In this document: positions 5,965 through 12,102 of the stretch, piece after piece | Layout of the letters: each line of letters starts with the position of its first letter | Position numbering within the stretch: the stretch's first letter is position 1 | Origin: a virus | Length of the DNA: 41,964 bases | IMG/VR virus record: IMGVR_UViG_3300034156_000013 | Coordinates: 1-41,964 of that record | Direction: 5' to 3' (one strand) | Translations under genes and position numbers: made by a program | Notes under the pieces: generated by a model | Seen by the model: only the letters and a program-made list of their open reading frames with translations | What the model was told of the DNA's origin: nothing | Databases searched by the model: none

Positions 5965-6459
5965 ATGCCTCAAGTATTGGTGAAGGTAACACCGGATGCG
6001 TTCTACTACGCATTCAACCACAATGCCCGGCGTCGGGATCAGATCCGCGTAAGCCCGATCCTATCTGAGCAAGTAACACTGCGTTGTGCTCAAGAGTTCC
6101 ATCGGCTCAACCCGGTGAAGAAGTTGGGCACGCCGCCTGATCGCAAGGCACACCAAGCAAAGATTGATCGCTTCCATGACAAGCACTGTCACATTCGACT
6201 GGCTACTGACATGGACGGCGGAAACAAACTCGGCGGGTTCGTGGTGCTTAGCGGCGAGCTGATCGGCCTGCATCACGTTGAGCGTGGGCACGGTGATTGG
6301 CTCATGCGTGAGGCGGTCAGCTTGGGTGCTAATCGGCTGGACTGCTATGACATCCCGCACCTGATCAACCTGTACGAACGGCACGGCTTCCGCGAGATAC
6401 TGCGCGAGCCCAACACAACTAAAGGACAACCCGACGTTGTCTGGATGCGGAGAGACTGA
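5965..6459 (+). CDS. GNAT-like acetyltransferase-fold protein, 164 aa
   Basis: The segment ELIGLHHVERGHGDWLMREAV (about residues 97-117) resembles the acetyl-CoA binding motif A of GNAT enzymes (R/Q-x-x-G-x-G/A). LINLYERHGF (about residues 133-142) resembles motif B, in which a Tyr precedes the GF turn. Length is typical for a single-domain GNAT. The acceptor is unknown; phage acetyltransferases could modify host proteins or toxins, but nothing here says which. GGAGGAA precedes the ATG, and a hairpin lies in the leader. Confidence 0.7.
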   Translation: MPQVLVKVTPDAFYYAFNHNARRRDQIRVSPILSEQVTLRCAQEFHRLNPVKKLGTPPDRKAHQAKIDRFHDKHCHIRLATDMDGGNKLGGFVVLSGELIGLHHVERGHGDWLMREAVSLGANRLDCYDIPHLINLYERHGFREILREPNTTKGQPDVVWMRRD

Positions 6460-6460
6460 C

Positions 6461-6691
6461 ATGAAGCGCAAGCAAGTAGAAATCAAAGCCGGTATGCGTG
6501 TGCGCGTTAAGCGTGACGACGATCACGGCATTATGTTCGGCGCTGTCTGTTCTGTACACGGCACAAACTGGGCCGGTGAATGGCAGGTATCTGGCCCCGC
6601 CATCCGCGAGGGCTGGGGCTGGGCGAGTAAGCGCGGCGACACTATCACTCAATCTGTATCGGCTGACCTGCTGATCCCTGTTAAGGCGTAA
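6461..6691 (+). CDS. Hypothetical early protein, 76 aa
   Basis: ATG 6461 lies 1 nt after the upstream stop with GGAGAG before it; a longer GTG start at 6437 would sit inside the previous gene. The sequence (KAGMRVRVKRDDDHGIMFGAVC) reads as a small beta-barrel of KOW/SH3-like type. Function unknown. Confidence 0.7.
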   Translation: MKRKQVEIKAGMRVRVKRDDDHGIMFGAVCSVHGTNWAGEWQVSGPAIREGWGWASKRGDTITQSVSADLLIPVKA

Positions 6692-6693
6692 CC

Positions 6694-6924
6694 ATGCACT
6701 CTGTTCTAATGTACCTCGCGGCCCTCGTACTGTTCTACATGTGCGTAGTGCTGACCAATCTCGCCGGTCACTACGTCATGCAGTACGTGTGCCGTCGCAT
6801 CGGTCTGGTTGCAGACTACAGCACTGGCGTCCGTACCCTGTTTGGCGTTAGTCTGCTGATCACAGGCATTGCCGCCATAGCACATGCCTTGGCACACTTC
6901 TTCCTCTACCTCTTGACCCTGTAA
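6694..6924 (+). CDS. Small membrane protein, 76 aa
   Basis: Two hydrophobic segments (about residues 3-24 and 48-75) separated by a short basic loop around CRRIG predict two inner-membrane helices. It begins 2 nt after the upstream stop. No family recognised. Early two-helix proteins in podophages can affect superinfection or membrane energetics; that is speculation here. Confidence 0.7.
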   Translation: MHSVLMYLAALVLFYMCVVLTNLAGHYVMQYVCRRIGLVADYSTGVRTLFGVSLLITGIAAIAHALAHFFLYLLTL

Positions 6925-6932
6925 GGCACACC

Positions 6933-7127
6933 ATGATCCGCACTAATCGAGGAGGCTTCGTCGCAATGGGCGGCGAGCTGTCCCTAACCAACGGAGTCTG
7001 CCGCGAAGTGCGGGCTATGATTCTGTCGCGTGAAGCACAAGACAAACAACGCCGCAAGGCATACCGTAAGCCACGCACCGTCCGCCCCGGTGCCAAGGGC
7101 GACACCTTCAAGGAGTACAGGCCATGA
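6933..7127 (+). CDS. Hypothetical early protein, 64 aa
   Basis: Basic small protein with an Arg/Lys-rich C-terminal half (KQRRKAYRKPRTVRPGAK). AAGG lies upstream of ATG 6933; an internal ATG at 6966 is a possible alternative. It overlaps the next gene by ATGA. No motif recognised. Confidence 0.65.
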   Translation: MIRTNRGGFVAMGGELSLTNGVCREVRAMILSREAQDKQRRKAYRKPRTVRPGAKGDTFKEYRP

Positions 7128-7369
7128 GCCGCATCTTTCAGGTGGTAACACCCACCAACCCACGCAAGCCGCGCTTCAAGCTGCAACGCCGTAATATGGG
7201 CGATGAATACGACAAAGAACTGTACGGTAACAAGCAGTGGATCAACATCCGTAACTCGCCGGGCGGCCCCAAGGGCTGGACACTGACGTTCGACGAGGCG
7301 ACCCGCGAGTATTGGGACATCGCTATCCGCTACCCTAGAGAGACCTATCGCATCGTCGAGAAGCGTTAA
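7124..7369 (+). CDS. Hypothetical early protein, 81 aa
   Basis: Basic N-terminus (PTNPRKPRFKLQRRN), then an acidic/aromatic C-terminal half (FDEATREYWDIAIRYPRETY). Coupled upstream by ATGA and downstream by TAATG. No family recognised. Confidence 0.7.
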   Translation: MSRIFQVVTPTNPRKPRFKLQRRNMGDEYDKELYGNKQWINIRNSPGGPKGWTLTFDEATREYWDIAIRYPRETYRIVEKR

Positions 7370-7926
7370 TGACCGCTGACGAATACGAGATGGTCGAAAC
7401 ATTCACCGCACTGCTAGCAGCTGCAATCAAACCCAAAGGAACTGCCATGAAATTCTCCAACCTGACTGCAAACCATCGCTCTATCCTCGCCGCTCTGGTT
7501 AACGCTGGGCCGCAAACTACTGACCGACTGGCTCGCGTCATCGGCACTACTAGTGCACAAGTGGCCGCCAGCTCACTGTGCCAACTGCGCACCATCGGCC
7601 TGATCTACAGCCGCGAGAAGGGTGTCGACACCTATGCTACGTGGGTGGCGAATGACATCGGCTTGGCCGTGTTCAACAACCGCCCGGCTGATGTACCTGC
7701 ACCGGCTATCGAGCCGCAGTGCGCCAGCAATGATGTAGAGGCCGATTGGTTGCTCACTTGCTGTAGCTCTGCTGCGCTGCCGTACAGTTTCCGTGCCACC
7801 CGTACCCACGCTATGTGCAAGTTGCAGACCACTGCCACTAACAATCCGGGCGTTACCTATAACCTGTACCGCGTGATTGCTCAGGCAGCAATGCCGGTGC
7901 CGCAAGCGCAGATCACCCTGCTGTAA
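7369..7926 (+). CDS. Winged-helix (MarR-like) DNA-binding protein, 185 aa
   Basis: Residues 30-95 fit a winged helix-turn-helix: HRSILAALVNAGPQTTDRLA, a recognition-like helix TSAQVAASSLCQLRTIGLI, and a wing with YSREKGVDTYATW. It is therefore a plausible transcription regulator. The C-terminal half is Cys-containing and unassigned. Two starts are possible: ATG 7369 in a TAATG overlap, or ATG 7447 with AAAGGA 7 nt upstream, which begins just before the HTH (159 aa). A dual start is conceivable. Targets could include the inverted repeats of the early region; this is untested. Confidence 0.75.
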   Translation: MTADEYEMVETFTALLAAAIKPKGTAMKFSNLTANHRSILAALVNAGPQTTDRLARVIGTTSAQVAASSLCQLRTIGLIYSREKGVDTYATWVANDIGLAVFNNRPADVPAPAIEPQCASNDVEADWLLTCCSSAALPYSFRATRTHAMCKLQTTATNNPGVTYNLYRVIAQAAMPVPQAQITLL

Positions 7927-7929
7927 CCG

Positions 7930-7962
7930 CTCCACTCACGGCCTAAATTAGGCGCCGCAATT
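7930..7962 (+). promoter_or_regulatory. Conserved leader stem-loop, copy B
   Basis: CTCCACTC at 7930-7937 is followed by a hairpin: CGGC-CTA, loop AAT, TAG, bulged GC, GCCG (7939-7957), then CAATT. It is homologous to 4891-4926 with a compensatory change in the inner stem. It sits between a stop codon and the next strong ribosome binding site. Confidence 0.55.
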
Positions 7963-7999
7963 CCCGAAGCAACCTCAATTCAGAACTAGGAGATTCACC

Positions 8000-8275
8000 A
8001 TGGTAAAGTTGATCGTTAAACTGTTGGCTCTGGCTCACCTGCTGGCTCTGCGTGACGCCAAGCGACAGGCTGCGAAGCAGGTCAAGTACCGCGAAGCCAA
8101 GGCACAAGAAGCGCAAGACCTGCGCCTGAAACGCTTTGCTCTGGAGAAGCGCGCACAAGAGCTGCATGCACAGGCGTGTGATGCCAGTGCCCGTGCCGCA
8201 CTGGGCTGCAACGACATCAACGAAGCTGAGCGCAAGAGCCGCACGCTGGCCCAGCAACTGAGCAGCTTCCATTGA
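8000..8275 (+). CDS. Coiled-coil early protein, 91 aa
   Basis: A short hydrophobic N-terminus (MVKLIVKLLALAHLLAL) is followed by a long Ala/Lys/Glu/Arg/Gln helix (residues 18-60) with heptad character. The form resembles a membrane-anchored or amphipathic-tailed coiled coil; whether the first 17 residues insert into the membrane cannot be told. AGGAG lies before the ATG. The end overlaps a TTG start of the next frame. Confidence 0.75.
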   Translation: MVKLIVKLLALAHLLALRDAKRQAAKQVKYREAKAQEAQDLRLKRFALEKRAQELHAQACDASARAALGCNDINEAERKSRTLAQQLSSFH

Positions 8276-8484
8276 GTATCGGCATCGGTACTCGGTTCAC
8301 ACCGACACTCACCACGCGCAGCAAAGACGTTACCGTGGGTAAAGAGTACGCCATCGTAGGCAGGGATCGTGATGGCGATCTGTACTTCATCGACGATGTA
8401 GGCGAGCGCAACTTCGCTATGTGTGATGACGGTAACCTGCGAACTGCACGTGACCGCCCTGCTGGCTACACACTGCTGAACTAA
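8272..8484 (+). CDS. Hypothetical protein, 70 aa, TTG start
   Basis: The frame begins with TTG 8272 overlapping the TGA of the upstream gene (ATTGA); no ATG exists near the beginning. The product has a beta-rich core (VTVGKEYAIVGRDRDGDLYF, residues 20-39) like small KOW/SH3 folds. The non-ATG start and lack of a clear Shine-Dalgarno lower confidence, but codon use is normal for this genome. Confidence 0.6.
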   Translation: MSIGIGTRFTPTLTTRSKDVTVGKEYAIVGRDRDGDLYFIDDVGERNFAMCDDGNLRTARDRPAGYTLLN

Positions 8485-8494
8485 GCTAGTTCGT

Positions 8495-8522
8495 CATACG
8501 CATTGCTGAGGCAGTGCGTATG
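8495..8522 (+). other. Strong 12-bp intercistronic hairpin
   Basis: CATACGCATTGC, loop TGAG, GCAGTGCGTATG: 12 paired positions with one G-U pair and a 4-nt loop. There is no T-run downstream. It lies directly after a stop codon, 45 nt before the next ATG. An RNase III site or stabilising 3' end is plausible. Confidence 0.7.
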
Positions 8523-8566
8523 GCGGGCACCACTTATCCGCCCAACAACCCATTAGGAGTTTCACC

Positions 8567-8962
8567 ATGTCCAAGATCGAATCCGCTATCGCCACCCTGA
8601 AAACCCGCATCGCTGCCGACACCATCAAGCTCGCTGAGCTGGAGAAACAACTGGGCTCCGCTGCCTTGCTCGACGCCGTAGCCGCTGGCTTTACCGTCAG
8701 CTTCAAAGTGGGCCGCGCCGAGACCCGCCGCGAGGTTAGCGGTCTGGTCACTGGCCGTGGTCTGGTCAAAGATGTGGACAGCGTGCGTGTGGAAGTTGGC
8801 GAAGGCTTCGACAAAGAGCTGTTCACTATCAAGGTCTCCGACCTGCTGAGTGTAGCTGCGCCGGTGAGCCAGCCAAGCGAAGCCGCTGTATTGCTGGGCA
8901 CCGCTGCTGCTGGCGTATCCGAAGCGCCGGTTGATGAAGTCCTCGACGGTCTGGTGGGCTAA
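8567..8962 (+). CDS. Hypothetical protein, 131 aa, with LDGLV tail
   Basis: Residues 1-35 form a heptad-like helix (ESAIATLKTRIAADTIKLAE). A small beta domain follows (FKVGRAETRREVSGLVTGRG, VRVEVGEGFDKELFTIKV), then an Ala/Pro/Glu-rich linker and an acidic C-terminus ending VDEVLDGLVG. The last residues match the tail of the putative ssDNA-binding protein (14676-15542), which ends ALDGLV. It follows a strong hairpin and has AGGAG before the ATG. Role unknown; a partner-binding tail shared by replication proteins is a hypothesis. Confidence 0.8.
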   Translation: MSKIESAIATLKTRIAADTIKLAELEKQLGSAALLDAVAAGFTVSFKVGRAETRREVSGLVTGRGLVKDVDSVRVEVGEGFDKELFTIKVSDLLSVAAPVSQPSEAAVLLGTAAAGVSEAPVDEVLDGLVG

Positions 8963-9150
8963 TGAGCTACCGGGATAACGTGAACGAGGAGGTTCTACAG
9001 ATCCTCCACCGCAATCGCCACATCGAGCAGACGCTTGATTGGTATCACTTGCCGAAGCAGGCCAAGCTGCGCAAGCTGATTAAGTTCAGCGACCTGCCTA
9101 ATCAGGTGCTGGTAGCGCCGGGCCGCATCGGTCACTTCTTGCAACAGTGA
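8962..9150 (+). CDS. Hypothetical protein, 62 aa
   Basis: It begins in a TAATG junction. Small, His- and Leu-rich, helical-looking protein (VNEEVLQILHRNRHIEQTL). No family recognised. Coupling upstream and the membrane-protein gene 10 nt downstream support it. Confidence 0.65.
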   Translation: MSYRDNVNEEVLQILHRNRHIEQTLDWYHLPKQAKLRKLIKFSDLPNQVLVAPGRIGHFLQQ

Positions 9151-9160
9151 GTATCCAGCC

Positions 9161-9406
9161 ATGATGTACTTTGTGAGTGTACTTGTTAGTTTCTGTGCGG
9201 TAGCTATCAAAGGGTTTCAGCATAAGAACGTGGCGGGTATGCACTACCGCTTGACATTCTTCACATCGTACATCATGGCGGTGTTTGACGTTGCAGTGGT
9301 GGGCATCATAGTAAAAGGTGGCTGGTCTATTGCCCTCACGGCTGGGCTGGGTGCCAGTTGCGGTATGGTGTTTGCTATGTGGTTCCACGACAGAGTAATC
9401 AAATAG
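9161..9406 (+). CDS. Membrane protein, 81 aa
   Basis: Three hydrophobic stretches (about residues 2-16, 33-51 and 55-73) with a basic loop (KGFQHKNVAGMHYR) predict a multi-span inner-membrane protein. It sits between the early genes and primase. The function is unknown; topology alone does not distinguish a host-takeover membrane factor from a holin-like protein. Confidence 0.75.
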   Translation: MMYFVSVLVSFCAVAIKGFQHKNVAGMHYRLTFFTSYIMAVFDVAVVGIIVKGGWSIALTAGLGASCGMVFAMWFHDRVIK

Positions 9407-9418
9407 CGAGGTTATCCA

Positions 9419-10342
9419 GTGGAGATGCTTGACCCCTCAGAGTTCTTGGCGGAGGCGCAAGCGCTTGCGGTAGGTGAGAAACGCAAGCTCAGGCATCTCT
9501 GCGGAGACGCTTCACTCGTAGTATACAACAACGTTGACAGCTGGACGGCTTGGTGCTGGCGCTGTCACATGTCCGGCTTTGTGCCTAAGCCGCAGCCCAC
9601 TATGCAAGAGCGGCTAGAGCGACAGGCTCAGCAGCAGAGGATTGACAATGCGATTCGATCAGTTAAGCAACCATACCCCGCTGTCTATGACATTGCTGCA
9701 TGGCCGCCTGCTGCACGACTGTGGCTATACAAAGCTGGTCTCAATGCCGAGCTTATCAGGAAACTGGGGGCTTACTGGCATGTGGGATCGGCGCGGGTTG
9801 TCCTACCGATCACCGACCAGAACGGGCAGGTGGTCTTCTGGCAGGCCCGCAATGCAGAGTATCCCAAGGACGGTCGCCCCAAGTACATCAGCTCTAGCAC
9901 TCCGAGAGATACTGTTCATGCAGCGTTTCGGGGTGACGGAGCAGGTACTCCGGGAGAGCACACACCAGTTGTGGTCGAAGACATCCTCTCTGCTTTTAAA
10001 ATTGGAGCGGCGGGCGGCTTTGGATACGCCGTTATGGGAACGCAACTCGGTACTCATACCCTCGGGCTACTGGCAAGATCCTGCGGAGGCCGCTGCCTAC
10101 TATGGTTCGATCCTGACGGCGCAGGCAGGGAAGCCCTTGGTAACATTGGGGGACAGCTTCGACTGCTCGGCATTCAGCCAGTACCCATAATCACAGACAA
10201 AGACCCCAAGGCGTACAGCTTGCGGGAGATACGGGAGACGATCAGTGTTCGATCACACGCTACTACAGATTATGAAGGAGCGCCGACGGTTCTTTCAACT
10301 GCGCTCAATGCTGAACGAGAAGTCGATCAGCCCACACACTAG
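9419..10342 (+). CDS. DNA primase (TOPRIM), separate from helicase
   Basis: Makes RNA primers for lagging-strand synthesis. The N-terminus carries a CHC2-like zinc-binding region (HLCGD near residue 27, CWRCH near 48-52). The TOPRIM catalytic residues are present: E187 in VVVEDILSAFK, and D231/D233 in LLWFDPDGAGREA. At 307 residues it corresponds to the primase half of T7 gp4; the helicase half is the next gene, as in phiKMV-like phages. It starts at GTG 9419 with GAGG upstream (ATG 9425 is possible). Its last 98 nt overlap the helicase gene in another frame. Confidence 0.9.
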   Translation: MEMLDPSEFLAEAQALAVGEKRKLRHLCGDASLVVYNNVDSWTAWCWRCHMSGFVPKPQPTMQERLERQAQQQRIDNAIRSVKQPYPAVYDIAAWPPAARLWLYKAGLNAELIRKLGAYWHVGSARVVLPITDQNGQVVFWQARNAEYPKDGRPKYISSSTPRDTVHAAFRGDGAGTPGEHTPVVVEDILSAFKIGAAGGFGYAVMGTQLGTHTLGLLARSCGGRCLLWFDPDGAGREALGNIGGQLRLLGIQPVPIITDKDPKAYSLREIRETISVRSHATTDYEGAPTVLSTALNAEREVDQPTH

Positions 10343-11606
10343 CGCAGTGCTCGGAGCCTACGAGGGATTCTTCAAGGTCAATGAAGACTGCGAGACTCTG
10401 CCGTTCGGTGATGGCTTTGAGACTTGGTTCTTCTTGACCAAGGGCTCTAAGCTCAACGATGACGGCAAGGTTATTTGGGAGGCACTGTTCAAGCAGGCAG
10501 CCAAGGAGCCGAACGAGTACGCCAAGAGCACTATCATCAAGCAGATTTTGCAGGCCGACTTGGCTGTCAAGACCACTGAGGTGATGGATCGCTATCACCA
10601 GAACGAGGACATCGACCCAGCCTACGAGCTGAGCCAGCTGTACAATGCCTACACCATGAAGGTGGAAGGCTCAAGCAAGATGGCACAGTTCGTGGAGCTG
10701 GACGAGGACTTGTTCGCAGAGGATCAGCACAACGAGGGACTGATTCCACGGTGGCCTTGTCTCCAGATGTTCATGCGACCTTGGCGCGGTGGTGACTTCA
10801 TCATCTTTGCGGCTCGCCCGGACAGTGGCAAGACCTCAGCCATTGCAGACAACATCACCTACATGGCGCCACAGGTTGCCGCGTCTAACGCCGCTCGCTT
10901 CATCGAGTGGGAGGCAGACACCGACCCGGACAAGGGCGAGGCACCTAAGCCGAAGTGCATACTCTGGTTGAACAACGAGGGACCGGGCAAGCGTATCCTC
11001 AAGCGTGTGGTGCAGGCGGCGTTCGGTCTGCCCATGTCCGAGATTATCGTTAAGCAGAAAGCTGGCACGGTATGGGATGAGTACGAGGTAATCGTTGGCG
11101 GCGACCGACACATCATCAAGGTCAAGGACATCCACCTCTGGACTGCATCGCAAGTCGAGGAGCTGATCAAGCTGGCGAACCCTGCGCTGGTAGTGTACGA
11201 CATGATCGACAACGTGAGCTTCAACCACGGTGCAGGTAATGGCGGCACACGTACTGACCAGTTGCTGGAAGCAATGTATGCGTGGGGCCGGAACATGGCA
11301 GTAATCTATGATCACGTTGGGCTGGCTACCAGTCAGACTAGCGCGGATGCTGCCGAGAAGTCGTTCCCTCTGATGCACATGCTCAAGGATTCCAAGACGG
11401 GTAAGCAGGGTGCGTGTGATGCGATCATCATCATGGGCAACAAAGAGGAAGACCCGAACCAAGAAGCTACGCGCTGGATCGGTACGCCTAAAAACAAACT
11501 GAGCATTGAGGGCATGGGCAAGTCGCCGCGTGCGCCGATGATCTTCGACTACGCAATCTCTCGATTCATTGAAGGTGCCAAGCATGAACCAGATACCGAA
11601 GAATGA
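10245..11606 (+). CDS. Replicative DNA helicase, DnaB/gp4-type
   Basis: Hexameric 5'-3' helicase that would unwind the fork and work with the separate primase. RecA-fold motifs: Walker A AARPDSGKTS with K196, Walker B-like LVVYDMIDNV (about residues 313-322), and a late basic motif region near KNKLS. The 200-residue N-terminal part is helical and lacks the zinc and TOPRIM domains. GTG 10245 follows GGGAG at a suitable distance, giving a 98-nt overlap with primase; an internal ATG at residue 23 is possible. Confidence 0.9.
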   Translation: MFDHTLLQIMKERRRFFQLRSMLNEKSISPHTSAVLGAYEGFFKVNEDCETLPFGDGFETWFFLTKGSKLNDDGKVIWEALFKQAAKEPNEYAKSTIIKQILQADLAVKTTEVMDRYHQNEDIDPAYELSQLYNAYTMKVEGSSKMAQFVELDEDLFAEDQHNEGLIPRWPCLQMFMRPWRGGDFIIFAARPDSGKTSAIADNITYMAPQVAASNAARFIEWEADTDPDKGEAPKPKCILWLNNEGPGKRILKRVVQAAFGLPMSEIIVKQKAGTVWDEYEVIVGGDRHIIKVKDIHLWTASQVEELIKLANPALVVYDMIDNVSFNHGAGNGGTRTDQLLEAMYAWGRNMAVIYDHVGLATSQTSADAAEKSFPLMHMLKDSKTGKQGACDAIIIMGNKEEDPNQEATRWIGTPKNKLSIEGMGKSPRAPMIFDYAISRFIEGAKHEPDTEE

Positions 11607-12102
11607 GTGTCACGAGTGTGAGCAGCGGCTAAAGGCCGGGCCACACTATGACCGACTGCGCGGCACTGGCCGTACACGACATGCCCTGACGCTGTGCCTC
11701 ATTGCGGCGCAGGCGGGCATGCGGGTGTTGTACATCACGCACACTGACCAGTACGCCAAAGACCTGCGGCGCTTCTCTGCTGAGCTGCTAATTGAATCCG
11801 GCGTAGAGGTGAGTGAGGTAGTGACCATGGCTACGGCTAACCGCCTGTACTTCCAAGGCGGTGGCTGGCTGGACCTCCGTAGCTGGTCTGACGACCTGAG
11901 CTTTCGCGGACTCAAGGACACGCACCGCCCACAGATTACACGGGACGACCATCATGTCACGCACCTGCGACTCGACAAAGCCAAGCGCGAGCGAGAGTCC
12001 GCGGACCTTGCTACGATCAATCAGCTGTTGGCCGCCTATGGTCAGCGTGCCCAGCTTGTCATTCGTGAGGGCAAACACACCTACCAATTGCGAGGTCAGT
12101 GA
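11584..12102 (+). CDS. P-loop-like protein of unknown function, 172 aa
   Basis: ATG 11584 follows GAAGGTG; the upstream TTG 11569 is less likely. The segment LRGTGRTRHALTLCLIAAQ resembles a Walker A loop with Arg in place of the usual Lys. VLYITHTDQYAKDL, 20 residues later, resembles the strand and helix that follow. CHEC near residue 9 is a single CxxC pair. A degenerate or atypical NTPase tied to replication is suggested by the motifs and the location between helicase and polymerase. I cannot name a family. Confidence 0.75.
   Translation: MNQIPKNECHECEQRLKAGPHYDRLRGTGRTRHALTLCLIAAQAGMRVLYITHTDQYAKDLRRFSAELLIESGVEVSEVVTMATANRLYFQGGGWLDLRSWSDDLSFRGLKDTHRPQITRDDHHVTHLRLDKAKRERESADLATINQLLAAYGQRAQLVIREGKHTYQLRGQ

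Noticed and set aside
8526-8545. GGGCACCACTTATCCG as a sixth phage promoter
   Set aside because: It resembles GGGCACCTTATCTA only over part of the core, lacks TAATT upstream and AGAAACC downstream; probably chance.
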